Below, in pieces: positions 17,557-25,302 of a stretch of DNA of 42,489 nucleotides (position 1 is its first letter; every line of letters starts with the position of its first letter). Under the pieces are notes generated by a model. That model was not told where the DNA came from and ran no database searches. It saw only the letters and a program-made list of their open reading frames with translations. The stretch is taken from assembly GCA_013044385.1 (NCBI GenBank), contig JABEUN010000035.1:1-42489 (forward strand). The letters run 5' to 3'. A program made the position numbers and the translations under genes. This DNA is from Acidimicrobiaceae bacterium (lineage in GTDB: Bacteria; Actinomycetota; Acidimicrobiia; Acidimicrobiales; Acidimicrobiaceae).

Positions 17557-18924
17557 TCAACCGTTCAGCAGTTCGCTGTCGTCGAGTGTCAATAGACGGA
17601 CTGAGCTTCGGCCTACCCTTTTCATACCCGCCACCTCGATATCTGCGAGCGCCATGTTGACCTCTCCGAATCCGAACGACTCTCCCGGTATCGGCAACCT
17701 ATTGGGTTTTCGGTTCGGCATCACCTGAAGGACTAATGGCCGAGCTGGACCCGACCGGAACATGGGGCTGAGGTTCGTCAGGTGGCCGGGACCGTTGCAT
17801 ACGAAGGTCGGGATCCGATCGAACCTATCGCTCCAGGCTCGCATGACCGAATTCTTCATCTTGTTGTCGAGTGGCGGACCCCAGTTGACCACGGCAAGAT
17901 AGGAGTCCGACCTCCGTTGCCTAGATATCCATTCATTCGCTGCCTGGAGACTGATTCCTGACGGAGCCTCAGGCGGATTTGCGAGGATCTCCCTTAGCTG
18001 TTCGTCCTCGATATCTGTCCTTTTAGCTTCCATAAATGGATCGATGCCCAGCTCGCTTGCGAAAAGGACCGCAAAAATCTGCCACGCAAGGACGAACCTT
18101 GCAATCGAGGCGGGATCGCTACCGCCTTGGCAGAGACTGGTCACGCCTAAGGCGGCATCCAGGGTCACAGATTTTGTAGCAACTAGGCCCCGAGCTGTCC
18201 TTCCGAGCGTGGATGCCAGGAACTCCTCTAGCCAGTCAGATGCCGCCTCGAGCGCTGAGGCACCCGATACCCCGAAGACATTGACTCCCTCGCGTGCTAG
18301 CAGTGCGTGATTGAATGCAGCCGCTGCGATCTGATCGAGATCGATATCGGAGGTGATTATTACGGATTGAGCTGCGGTCCCTCCCAGGAAAGAGATCACA
18401 GCTGTATTGGCGGGATCGAGGGTAGAAAAGGCCGTTCCCAGTTCTGGGTCAAGGTGCAGGGATCTCCAAAACCCCTCCTCGGTTGCGAGACGGTCGAGGG
18501 AGGATCCGGAGTGCGAGATCGCTGCAAACCTCCTTGGAGTGCGGATCCGCTCTCGCAGATAGCGTAGCAGCCACTGACTCTCCTTCTCCAGGCCTGGAGG
18601 TGCGGTAAAGACTACGAAGCTGTCCGAAAGTTCGAGCTCGTCGAGGAGGTCCGTATTTGTGGAGTCCACGAAGGTGATCTCGCGTCCGTTGCCGGTTCCA
18701 GTGCTAAGTACGGACTCGGCAAGCATCTTTGTGGACGAGCCCATGCCAAGTCCCACCCAGAGAATTTTTGACTGGTCGACTGTATCAGTCCACCGTTCTA
18801 ATTCAGATATCTTTTCTGACCTAGATGCCTGTGGGCCGATCCAACCGAGTCGCAAAGCACTGCTGTTGGTGTTCGGCCAGAGCTGTCCGTCAAGGGCTAG
18901 AAGGCGCTCTACCTGGTCGTTCAC
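17557..18924 (-). CDS. Glucose-6-phosphate isomerase-like (SIS) protein with eroded active-site motifs
   Basis: 455 residues. It aligns by eye with the Pgi half of bifunctional transaldolase/Pgi proteins: WVGLGMGSSTKML (57-69, cf. GMGGSS), AISHSGSS (cf. SKSGTT), then EEGFWRSLHLDPELGTAFSTLD where active relatives have GGRYSALS, and WLEEFLASTLGR where they have WxEQLxAESTGK. The C-terminal lysine motif is not seen. It is therefore either a weak or altered isomerase or a non-catalytic SIS protein. Its GTG overlaps the tal stop by 4 nt (GTGA), with GGAAGGGG just upstream, so translation is coupled to transaldolase. The two genes look like a split form of the Tal-Pgi fusion. The function is uncertain. 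Confidence 0.82.
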   Translation of the reverse strand: MNDQVERLLALDGQLWPNTNSSALRLGWIGPQASRSEKISELERWTDTVDQSKILWVGLGMGSSTKMLAESVLSTGTGNGREITFVDSTNTDLLDELELSDSFVVFTAPPGLEKESQWLLRYLRERIRTPRRFAAISHSGSSLDRLATEEGFWRSLHLDPELGTAFSTLDPANTAVISFLGGTAAQSVIITSDIDLDQIAAAAFNHALLAREGVNVFGVSGASALEAASDWLEEFLASTLGRTARGLVATKSVTLDAALGVTSLCQGGSDPASIARFVLAWQIFAVLFASELGIDPFMEAKRTDIEDEQLREILANPPEAPSGISLQAANEWISRQRRSDSYLAVVNWGPPLDNKMKNSVMRAWSDRFDRIPTFVCNGPGHLTNLSPMFRSGPARPLVLQVMPNRKPNRLPIPGESFGFGEVNMALADIEVAGMKRVGRSSVRLLTLDDSELLNG

Positions 18925-20012
18925 AGTCCCCTTCCGACTTCAACTGCTAACTGGTCGAGAAGGTTGAGATGGGCGCTTTCAAAACTTCGCAGCCCCTCCT
19001 CTTCGAGCTGCTTGAACACGGCGTCAAAGTCGACACCCGCCGCTTCAACACTTTTGATCGTGGCGGCCGCCAGATCTGAGCCTTCCAAGATCGTCTGGGC
19101 CAACGTCCCGTGATCAAGGTATGACTGCAAAGTCGCGTCTGGCATCGTGTTTACGGTTCTGGGTCCGATGAGTTCATTCACGTAAAGTAGGTCGGAGTAG
19201 GCTGGGTTCTTCGTCGAAGTCGATGCCCACAGTGGACGCTGTATCGTCCCCCCGACGGCCTCGATCTCCCTCCAGCTGTCATCGCTAAATACGTCGAGGA
19301 ACTTTGCATAGGAAAGCCTCGCTAGGGCTACGGCCGACCTTCCCCGCAGTTCGCTTGGCGCTCCCAACTGGTCGAGCAAACTATCGACGAGGGTGTCTAT
19401 CCTGCTGACAAAGATGCTGGCTACCGAATGGGTGGTCCGTAGCTTCTCGGGAGAGTCAACTTGAAGCCGTCTCATGCCTAGCTGATATGCCTCCATAACT
19501 TCCACGTACCGATTTAGGCCGAACACGAGGGTGACATTGACGGAGATTCCGCTGGCAATTGCTTCTGTGATGGCCGGCAGGCATGCTGCAGTTGCGGGGA
19601 TCTTGATCATTACATTTGGCAGCGATAGCCGCTCTGCGAGCTCCTTAGCGGATCGGAGCGTGCCATCTGGGTCCTGGGAAAGCCGAGGATCTACCTCCAC
19701 AGATACGAATCCGTCTGTTCCGTTTGACCTTTGGTGAAGTGGTAGTAGGTGCTTTGCCGCCCTAGCAATGTCTGAAAGCACCAACTCCCAATACGCGCTT
19801 TCTGCGGTCTGTCCCCTGAGCTGTTCGATCTGCTCTCGGTACTCGGGGTCTTGGCCTATCGCTGTGGCTAGGATCGACGGATTCGAGGTGAGTCCCCTAA
19901 CTCCAAGTTCGATCAATTCGTCCAGCGTTCCGTCAGAAAGCCAAGAGCGACGCAGGTTGTCTATCCATGGGCTCTGTCCACAGTCGGAATAGAGTCTGGT
20001 AAGTCTGCTCAC
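18921..20012 (-). CDS. tal: Transaldolase
   Basis: 363 residues. It has GLTSNPSIL near residue 43, FVSVEVDPRLS, the Schiff-base segment NVMIKIPAT with Lys137, SGISVNVTLVFGLNRY, SVASIFVSRID and RPLWASTSTKNPAYSD. This is the longer transaldolase common in Actinobacteria. It moves a dihydroxyacetone unit from sedoheptulose 7-phosphate to glyceraldehyde 3-phosphate in the non-oxidative pentose phosphate pathway. The GTG at 20012 has GGAAGGG 6 nt upstream. It lies 30 bp after the FIST gene and overlaps the Pgi-like gene by 4 nt, so these form one operon. All expected catalytic elements appear intact, unlike its Pgi-like neighbour. Confidence 0.95.
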   Translation of the reverse strand: MSRLTRLYSDCGQSPWIDNLRRSWLSDGTLDELIELGVRGLTSNPSILATAIGQDPEYREQIEQLRGQTAESAYWELVLSDIARAAKHLLPLHQRSNGTDGFVSVEVDPRLSQDPDGTLRSAKELAERLSLPNVMIKIPATAACLPAITEAIASGISVNVTLVFGLNRYVEVMEAYQLGMRRLQVDSPEKLRTTHSVASIFVSRIDTLVDSLLDQLGAPSELRGRSAVALARLSYAKFLDVFSDDSWREIEAVGGTIQRPLWASTSTKNPAYSDLLYVNELIGPRTVNTMPDATLQSYLDHGTLAQTILEGSDLAAATIKSVEAAGVDFDAVFKQLEEEGLRSFESAHLNLLDQLAVEVGRGL

Positions 20013-20042
20013 TAGTTACCCTTCCGGAAGAATAAGGGCAGT

Positions 20043-21200
20043 CTAGCTACCCGAACCCATCCGAATCAGCGCCGAGGTCAACGATGAACTTTCGGAGCTT
20101 CCAGCGGGGAAGTGCTTGATGCGGTCGGCGACAAGTCGAACAGCGGCCGTCTCTGCTTCACTAGATGTAGCTCGCGTCTCAAATGCGTTTCGTGCGTCAC
20201 TACGTTGCCATCGTCGGGTTACCAGAAGTCCGTCGTGGACCTCAGAGTCAGGTCTCAGGATCGACAGTGGACTGTAACGCATGAACTGGATCACGTCGCC
20301 GACATCGAAACTGTCGGCACTGCATATCGACTCGTCAGAAATGACCAAGTCAGTGATTGGGTGGATGCTGAATGGTCCATCCCGGTAGTCCGCAGAGTAT
20401 GGATCCGTTGGAACCCCGATCATCAGGTCGGACAACTCTAGCGCGTCATCTGGAATGCCGTTGTCGATCACAGTGCGCATGAGCGCAACGGCGGCTGGGA
20501 CGCCGCCTAGTTCAAAGATGGAAACCCCATCGGCCCTCGTCACAGTCATCGGATCTCCGACCGGGATAAGGCCCTGCTGGGCTGGTGTCGCAGTGGCAAA
20601 ACTGATCGACTTTTCAGACCAGAAGATGATCAGGATGGCGCCTTCACGAACGGTCTCTCCGAGCACCGAAGCTACCCGGGGTCGGTCTCCGGGTTCGAAG
20701 CTCAAGCTAAGGAGATCCCCACTGGAGTAGATGGTTCCCCACACGGAGGCGAATTCATCCTCGAAGACCTGGTTGGATAGCGAAAGGAGTATGGCCGTAG
20801 GATTTCTGACTTCTGGGTAGTTCTCGCCTGACTCCCTGAGTAGCTTCTCCCATGCCTGGCGGTCAGTAGGCGAGTTGGTTGGGGGAGGTAACCACAGACT
20901 GCTGACACCGGTAGAAGCCGCACACAGCATTGCTGAAGTGGGGAAAGAACCCCCTCCTACTGCGATGCCCGGAATGGTCTCTGCTGTCATGACCACAAGA
21001 TTCGAAGGTTGCAAAAGCACCTGGGCGGCTTTAGTGCAGTGGTCAATCGAATCGGCAAACGCTGTTGGCAGAATTAGCAGACTCAGATCGGGAGCGGATC
21101 CGATTGGCCCCGCAGTCTCGCCGATGAGTTCGCCAAGGGCCGCCGCCGGATTCGATGCGCGCGAAAGGAAGATTGCCATATGTGATGCGTGGTCTTCCAA
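20043..21200 (-). CDS. FIST-domain sensory protein (FIST_N plus FIST_C)
   Basis: 385 residues. The central QQGLIPVGDPMTVTRADG followed by IFELGGVPA matches the FIST junction (usually QGCRPIGxPxxVTxAxGNxIxELxGxPA), and the C-terminal DVGDVIQFMRYSP matches the end of FIST_C. The N-terminal half has GIAVGGGSFP, similar to the GCS/T-type turn of FIST_N. FIST modules are proposed to bind small ligands such as amino acids in signalling proteins; here the domain is free-standing, without kinase or receiver. The usual Cys of QGC is replaced by Leu. The TTG at 21200 has GAGGAG 11 nt upstream; ATG 21179 is an alternative. It is first in the run towards tal, so it may tune central carbon metabolism, which is inference. 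Confidence 0.8.
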   Translation of the reverse strand: MEDHASHMAIFLSRASNPAAALGELIGETAGPIGSAPDLSLLILPTAFADSIDHCTKAAQVLLQPSNLVVMTAETIPGIAVGGGSFPTSAMLCAASTGVSSLWLPPPTNSPTDRQAWEKLLRESGENYPEVRNPTAILLSLSNQVFEDEFASVWGTIYSSGDLLSLSFEPGDRPRVASVLGETVREGAILIIFWSEKSISFATATPAQQGLIPVGDPMTVTRADGVSIFELGGVPAAVALMRTVIDNGIPDDALELSDLMIGVPTDPYSADYRDGPFSIHPITDLVISDESICSADSFDVGDVIQFMRYSPLSILRPDSEVHDGLLVTRRWQRSDARNAFETRATSSEAETAAVRLVADRIKHFPAGSSESSSLTSALIRMGSGS

Positions 21201-21331
21201 CTTCGCAGTGACTCCTCAATTATCTAGACCAAAAGTCCAGAAGTCTGTTTCGTACTCTTGGGAGGACATATTTAGCAGATTAGGCCAGATGCCAAAGAGC
21301 AAGGAGAACTACTTGGATACGCTTTGCGCGA

Positions 21332-22072
21332 TCAGGTCAGTGTCTGGCTCTTGAACTTTGGCTCCTTGAGCCTCACATTTGCGAGGCCAACTTTGGCAAG
21401 CGCAGCAATTAACAACCATGCGGGGTCGAACTCGCCAGCATGAAAGGACAGTTTTGCAGCAGTTGGGGCCGCGTGGTGGTTGTTGTGGAGACCCTCACCA
21501 AATGTGATCATCGCCAACCAGCCGTTGTTCGTCGCTAGGTTCGGGTAAGGACGCTTTCCAAATGTGTGACCTATTGCATTTACCGCAGCAGACAGTCCGA
21601 GATAGGAGATCACGTGGACGACCGAGCCGATCAAAGCGACTTCCCATCCGCCGATTGCGAAAAGGATTGCGATACCGACTGCGAGTCCCAGCAGCGCCCT
21701 GTCGAACAGCACCTTGTCCCATCTGTCCGGTGGTAGGTCCTTGGCGTACTTTGCAATAGTTTCCGGCTTTGTCGCCTCTTTGCGGTAGAAGTAGACGTTA
21801 CCGAACTGGATCTCCTTGAATCCCTCGATAATTGGCGAGTGGGGATCACCTTCAATATCGGTGTATGCGTGGTGCTTTCGATGAACGGCGACCCATTGCC
21901 TTGGACGGATTCCGGTTGTGATCCACAGGATTGCCCTCATTATGAATGCAACTTTTGCGTTTAAGGTCAATGCCTTGTGGGAGAGCCCACGGTGGAGATA
22001 GACGGTCGTTATTAAGATTGCGACCTGGCTTGTCAGTAGACCGATGATCAGGCCCAAAGTGGCATTGTGCAT
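21332..22072 (-). CDS. Membrane fatty acid (acyl-CoA/acyl-lipid) desaturase
   Basis: 246 residues with the three histidine boxes of integral-membrane desaturases: HRGLSH (27-32), HRKHH (64-68) and HNNHH (196-200), plus NAIGH (165-169), which supplies another ligand. Hydrophobic segments lie around 5-24, 43-56, 124-139 and 146-163. These di-iron enzymes insert a double bond (often delta-9) into saturated acyl chains and adjust membrane fluidity. The protein is shorter than many relatives because it begins close to the first TM. No electron donor is adjacent; the small ferredoxin at 25303 is about 3 kb away. The ATG lacks a Shine-Dalgarno but has a strong promoter ending 6 nt before it. Confidence 0.93.
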   Translation of the reverse strand: MHNATLGLIIGLLTSQVAILITTVYLHRGLSHKALTLNAKVAFIMRAILWITTGIRPRQWVAVHRKHHAYTDIEGDPHSPIIEGFKEIQFGNVYFYRKEATKPETIAKYAKDLPPDRWDKVLFDRALLGLAVGIAILFAIGGWEVALIGSVVHVISYLGLSAAVNAIGHTFGKRPYPNLATNNGWLAMITFGEGLHNNHHAAPTAAKLSFHAGEFDPAWLLIAALAKVGLANVRLKEPKFKSQTLT

Positions 22073-22078
22073 TAGGGC

Positions 22079-22108
22079 AGCCTAATGGCCCCGCGTGGAT
22101 TATGGCAA
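22079..22108 (-). promoter_or_regulatory. Promoter of the desaturase gene, apparently leaderless
   Basis: Reading leftward, TTGCCA (22108-22103), an 18-bp spacer and TAGGCT (22084-22079) form a good sigma-70-like promoter. Only 6 nt separate the -10 from the ATG at 22072, so transcription should begin at or beside the start codon. Confidence 0.6.
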
Positions 22109-22165
22109 TATATAGGCTTATGCAAATCACACCTCAACCTTCAATTTGCTATCTGGGCGGCCAAG

Positions 22166-22627
22166 ATGTCCCAAGATGAGCCACCTTCGCTAAGGCGAAT
22201 ACAGGTTCCACCGCCATGCGATCTGACCCTTGGACTGGTATGTACCGCAAAAGATCAATCCGTTACAACCTGGACTATGAAGGCTGACGAGCGTTTCTCC
22301 AATCCGGCCGGCGTGGTCCAAGGTGGTTTCATCGCGGCAATGGCTGACTCGGCGATGGGAGCGGCTTCGGTTCTGTGGGTGAAGGGGCGGAAGGTTTTTG
22401 CCGCAAACACAGACCTACAGATGTCATTCCTAAAGCCGGCAAGAGTTGGCTCGACGCTCACCTGTACGGCGCGCGTAGTTGGAGGTGGTGATCGAGTCCT
22501 CTTTGTAGAGGCCGAGGTTTGGGACGATTCGGGTCGAAATGTGGCAAGAGGGAGATCGACCTACCTGTTGACCGGGAGAACCGATACAGACGCAAAGGCG
22601 CCAGTGCACTCTGGAGAGGATCTCTGA
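22166..22627 (+). CDS. PaaI-family hotdog thioesterase
   Basis: 153 residues. NPAGVVQGGFIAAMADSAMG is the hotdog catalytic helix segment (Gly-Gly with Gln in place of the common His), followed by TDLQMSFLKPARVG, LTCTARVVGGGDRVLFVEAEVWDDSG and ARGRSTYL, which are typical of PaaI/acyl-CoA thioesterase folds. It probably hydrolyses an acyl-CoA in the cytosol; the acyl group is unknown. The ATG at 22166 is chosen because the 27 extra residues of the open frame (from 22085) overlap the desaturase promoter and look non-coding. It is divergent from the desaturase gene, an association that may reflect fatty acid metabolism. Confidence 0.87.
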   Translation: MSQDEPPSLRRIQVPPPCDLTLGLVCTAKDQSVTTWTMKADERFSNPAGVVQGGFIAAMADSAMGAASVLWVKGRKVFAANTDLQMSFLKPARVGSTLTCTARVVGGGDRVLFVEAEVWDDSGRNVARGRSTYLLTGRTDTDAKAPVHSGEDL

Positions 22628-22684
22628 TGCGGAGCTCGGCTAATCTTTCTCTTTGAGTGCGAGGCTGTACCTGGAGGGTCGACT

Positions 22685-23314
22685 TTGGACAACGTTGCTC
22701 ATCCGTTACCCATGTTCCCGCTCTCGTGTGTCACTTTTCCGGGCGGAGAGCTGGCACTTCAAGTCTTTGAGCCCCGCTATCGGGTCCTTGCACGTGACCT
22801 ATATCGTGGCGGAGGGAGGTTCGGGACCGTGCTCATCTCCAGGGGGTCAGAGGTCGGCGGAGGCGAGAGAAGGGTGCGTGTTGGTTCTTTGATGCGCAGC
22901 GTCGAGATAGCGCCACTTCGTACCGGAGAGTTCTTCCTACATGCAGTTGCCGAGGAACGCCTCGACGTAGTTAGCTGGCTCCCAGACGATCCATACCCGA
23001 TAGCACTGGTGCAGAGGTCTGAGCTGGCTCCGACCGTGGAGCCGCCCGACATCGACGCGCTTTTGGGTTCCATCTCCAACTATCGAGAACGAATAACCAG
23101 CAGAGGCGGCGACGGTCAGATCTCTAACCTCGTCGACCTCCCGATGCAGGCCGAGGAACGGCAGATTTGGAGGTTGCTGGATGCACTTCCTATCGGCGTT
23201 TTCGAGAGGCAGGGACTGCTTGAGTCGCTCGATCTTAGGGAGTTGGTAAAGCGTGGATGTATCGCCATCGATCATCTAGTCGCCCTGATGGACTCTTATG
23301 ACTTCGATGCATGA
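22685..23314 (+). CDS. Lon N-terminal (substrate-binding) domain protein
   Basis: 209 residues. The start HPLPMFPLSCVTFPGGELAL, then VFEPRYRVLARDL and GTVLISRGSEVGGGE, is the LON_substr_bdg fold (PF02190). The rest is a helical region ending in LVKRGCIAIDHLVALMDSY. No AAA or protease domain follows, so this is the stand-alone kind of Lon N-domain protein, whose role is poorly known (possibly an adaptor or chaperone-like factor). The TTG at 22685 is supported by GGAGGG 6 nt upstream. TAATCT at 22641-22646 may be its -10. Confidence 0.88.
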   Translation: MDNVAHPLPMFPLSCVTFPGGELALQVFEPRYRVLARDLYRGGGRFGTVLISRGSEVGGGERRVRVGSLMRSVEIAPLRTGEFFLHAVAEERLDVVSWLPDDPYPIALVQRSELAPTVEPPDIDALLGSISNYRERITSRGGDGQISNLVDLPMQAEERQIWRLLDALPIGVFERQGLLESLDLRELVKRGCIAIDHLVALMDSYDFDA

Positions 23315-23504
23315 GAAAAAAATCCCGGCAATGGACCCGACATGTGGCTGATTGCCTCCAAACACTATCAATGGCAGGTGAATCCAGAAAGTGAATCTCC
23401 GTGTCAAGGTGCCTATGCTTTAGCCGGAGAATTGTCTCAGACTGTTGGTGTGCTTTGATGGTCGACTTTTTGGTTTCTCGTGGAGTTCGACGGTGGGGGA
23501 ATCC

Positions 23505-23825
23505 GTGTGGCGTAAGTCGGTAAGCGAGCCAAAGGCGCTCGTAGGTGAGATCAGGGGACTTGTCGTCGCCTATCTTAAACAAGAGACTGTTGGACCCCTA
23601 AAGGGCCTGGCAAGGTATCTTGCTTTCGGTGTCGCGGGTTCTATTTTCGTAGCGTCGGGATCCATACTGATTCTTCTCGGGGTGTTGCGCACTTTGCAGT
23701 CGGAGACTGGAAGCACATTCACCGGTAATCTAAGTTGGGCGCCTTACCTTCTGACGGCGGCTGTCGCTATCGTGAGTCTTGCCGTGGTCGGGGTCGCCAT
23801 CAAACGCAAACCAAAGAAGTACTAG
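23505..23825 (+). CDS. Small membrane protein, actinobacterial holin-X/DUF1469-like
   Basis: 106 residues. The N-terminus LVGEIRGLVVAYLKQETVGPL is amphipathic. Two TM helices follow (about 45-65 GVAGSIFVASGSILILLGVL and 79-99), and the tail is basic, KRKPKKY. This layout fits the phage-holin-3_6/DUF1469 group of cytoplasmic membrane proteins found in Actinobacteria; the holin name reflects similarity rather than shown lysis. The GTG at 23505 is preferred because GGGGGA ends 4 nt before it. It is followed after 16 bp by another small membrane protein, so the two are probably an operon. Confidence 0.75.
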   Translation: MWRKSVSEPKALVGEIRGLVVAYLKQETVGPLKGLARYLAFGVAGSIFVASGSILILLGVLRTLQSETGSTFTGNLSWAPYLLTAAVAIVSLAVVGVAIKRKPKKY

Positions 23826-23841
23826 ACGGGAGTACTGACAG

Positions 23842-24054
23842 ATGGAAAGTGACTCCAAGCGGATTACGCCTGCGGATATAGAGGCGAAGCTTCGTCAACT
23901 TCAGGGTGGACTCGACAGGGCGAAGGATTCCGCGAAGCCGGCGATTACCTCAACTACGGCAGTTGCAGGAGCGGCGTTCGTCGTCATCGTCTTCCTCCTG
24001 GGTTATAGGTTTGGAAAGAGCAAAAGCGCCGTCATAGAAGTCCGCCGGATCTGA
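23842..24054 (+). CDS. Small single-pass membrane protein, unknown
   Basis: 70 residues. A charged helical start (ITPADIEAKLRQLQGGLDRA) is followed by one TM helix (about 38-56, VAGAAFVVIVFLLGYRFG) and a short basic tail. I do not recognise a family. It sits between the holin-like gene and a small basic protein on the same strand, with short gaps, and may assemble with its membrane neighbour. The start ATG has only a weak GACAG-type site. Confidence 0.7.
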   Translation: MESDSKRITPADIEAKLRQLQGGLDRAKDSAKPAITSTTAVAGAAFVVIVFLLGYRFGKSKSAVIEVRRI

Positions 24055-24060
24055 TAGTCG

Positions 24061-24339
24061 ATGAAGGATAGATCCAAGTCAGTGCGACCCTCGACCGGAA
24101 TCTTCAAAGCCAAGAGTCCGCTGAGTCTGGAATCCCTGCTCAGGCGTGGAGCGCGTGCCCCCTGGCCCCCTGTAGCGTCGGCGAGCATGGCGCTGTTGGC
24201 GATCCGTTGGCTGCGAAAGCGCCTTGCACCCAAGCCGCTCTCGTTCAAGGTAGTTACCGGCCAGGAGTATCAGATCTCGGTGCGACCTAAGCCAGATAGT
24301 GGTCGAAGCAGAAGGCGGGCAGGTCGGAGTGGACGCTGA
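24061..24339 (+). CDS. Small basic protein, unknown
   Basis: 92 residues rich in Arg/Lys, with a weakly hydrophobic stretch (APWPPVASASMALLAIRWL) and an Arg-rich end (SGRSRRRAGRSGR). No family recognised. It begins 6 nt after the previous stop and overlaps the probable trmI start by 11 nt, which supports a real gene in an operon. The last part could be over-read if trmI starts earlier. No convincing ribosome site. Confidence 0.55.
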   Translation: MKDRSKSVRPSTGIFKAKSPLSLESLLRRGARAPWPPVASASMALLAIRWLRKRLAPKPLSFKVVTGQEYQISVRPKPDSGRSRRRAGRSGR

Positions 24340-25228
24340 GTCACATTCCGATTATCTCCACGAAGCCACAGAGCAAAATGATCGAGCTGGTGCGTCTGGT
24401 AGTTTCGTAGTCGAAGAGGGTCAACTGGTCGTTCTGGTGGATGCCAGGCAGCGCAAGACACTTGCACGGATCCACTCCGGTGACTCCACCCACACTCACC
24501 TCGGTTCGCTTAGGCATTCGGATCTTATTGGCATTGCTTACGGTAAGACGGTTCTGTCGATGAAGGGCAGACCATATCGTGTCTTTCCCGCAACAGTCTC
24601 GGATTTCGTCCACGGAATGCCGAGGAGCGCCCAGGTCATCTATCCGAAGGACCTAGCGCAGATGTTGTTCAATCTGGATCTGTTTCCCGGCGCAAAGGTA
24701 CTCGAATCTGGTGTCGGATCGGGTGCGCTTTCGATCTCGTTGCTTAGGTCGGGGGCGGTGGTCAAAGCGGTCGAACTTCGTGATGACTTTGCCAGAGTTG
24801 CACTAAAAAACGTACAATCCATAACTCCGCCAGAGCTACTCGGGAACTACGAGATCGTCAGAGGAGACGCCTACAGCGATGATCTTGGTTCCGGCTTCGA
24901 CCGGGCAGCACTGGACCTACCTGAACCTTGGAGGGCGCTGGATGGGGTCCGGGCAGCCATGGTCGACACCGGTATCATCTGCTGCTTTACCACGAATGTG
25001 TCTCAATTGATGGACCTGCACGAGGCACTTCCAAGAAGCGGCTTCACCTTGGTAACCACTACCGAGACGTTGGAACGAGAGTGGTATATCAATGGACGAA
25101 TTGTTAGGCCGCAGCATCGCATGGCTGGACATACGGGCTTTATCACCACAGCTAGGGTGGCGCCGCGAAGAATCGGTAGTGAAATCCTGGCTGAGACCGA
25201 GGCAGTTCCGAGTATCGAATCGATATAA
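24329..25228 (+). CDS. trmI: tRNA (adenine-58-N1)-methyltransferase TrmI
   Basis: 299 residues from the GTG at 24329. VEEGQLVVLVDARQRKTLARI is the N-terminal barrel start of TrmI. HSDLIGIAYG, PATVSDFVHGMPRSAQVIYPKD, KVLESGVGSGALSISLLRS (SAM site) and DLPEPWRALDGV (the DLPxPW motif) are characteristic. It uses S-adenosylmethionine to make m1A58 in the T-loop of tRNA and acts as a tetramer. In mycobacteria a homologue lies upstream of the proteasomal ATPase gene, and here ARC follows 500 bp downstream, with one ferredoxin gene in between on the other strand. GTG 24299 is an alternative start with no ribosome site. Confidence 0.92.
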   Translation: MDAESHSDYLHEATEQNDRAGASGSFVVEEGQLVVLVDARQRKTLARIHSGDSTHTHLGSLRHSDLIGIAYGKTVLSMKGRPYRVFPATVSDFVHGMPRSAQVIYPKDLAQMLFNLDLFPGAKVLESGVGSGALSISLLRSGAVVKAVELRDDFARVALKNVQSITPPELLGNYEIVRGDAYSDDLGSGFDRAALDLPEPWRALDGVRAAMVDTGIICCFTTNVSQLMDLHEALPRSGFTLVTTTETLEREWYINGRIVRPQHRMAGHTGFITTARVAPRRIGSEILAETEAVPSIESI

Positions 25229-25263
25229 GGAATCCTTCGGTAGGGGAGTTTGGGGGGAACTTC

Positions 25264-25289
25264 GTGAGCCCCGCCTACGCAGGGCTCAC
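25264..25289. terminator. Bidirectional terminator hairpin
   Basis: GTGAGCCC (25264-25271) and GGGCTCAC (25282-25289) form a perfect 8-bp stem with a 10-nt loop. It lies between the ends of the convergent trmI and ferredoxin genes. There is no clear T-tract on either side. Confidence 0.6.
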
Positions 25290-25302
25290 ACTGTTCCTTA
25301 GG

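Noticed and set aside
23315-23504. Small RNA or tRNA gene between the Lon-domain and holin-like genes
   Set aside because: No cloverleaf, CCA end or strong hairpin could be found in this 190-bp gap.
23505-23825. Prophage remnant suggested by the holin-like protein
   Set aside because: No other phage gene, att site or integrase is nearby; this holin-like family is common in actinobacterial chromosomes.
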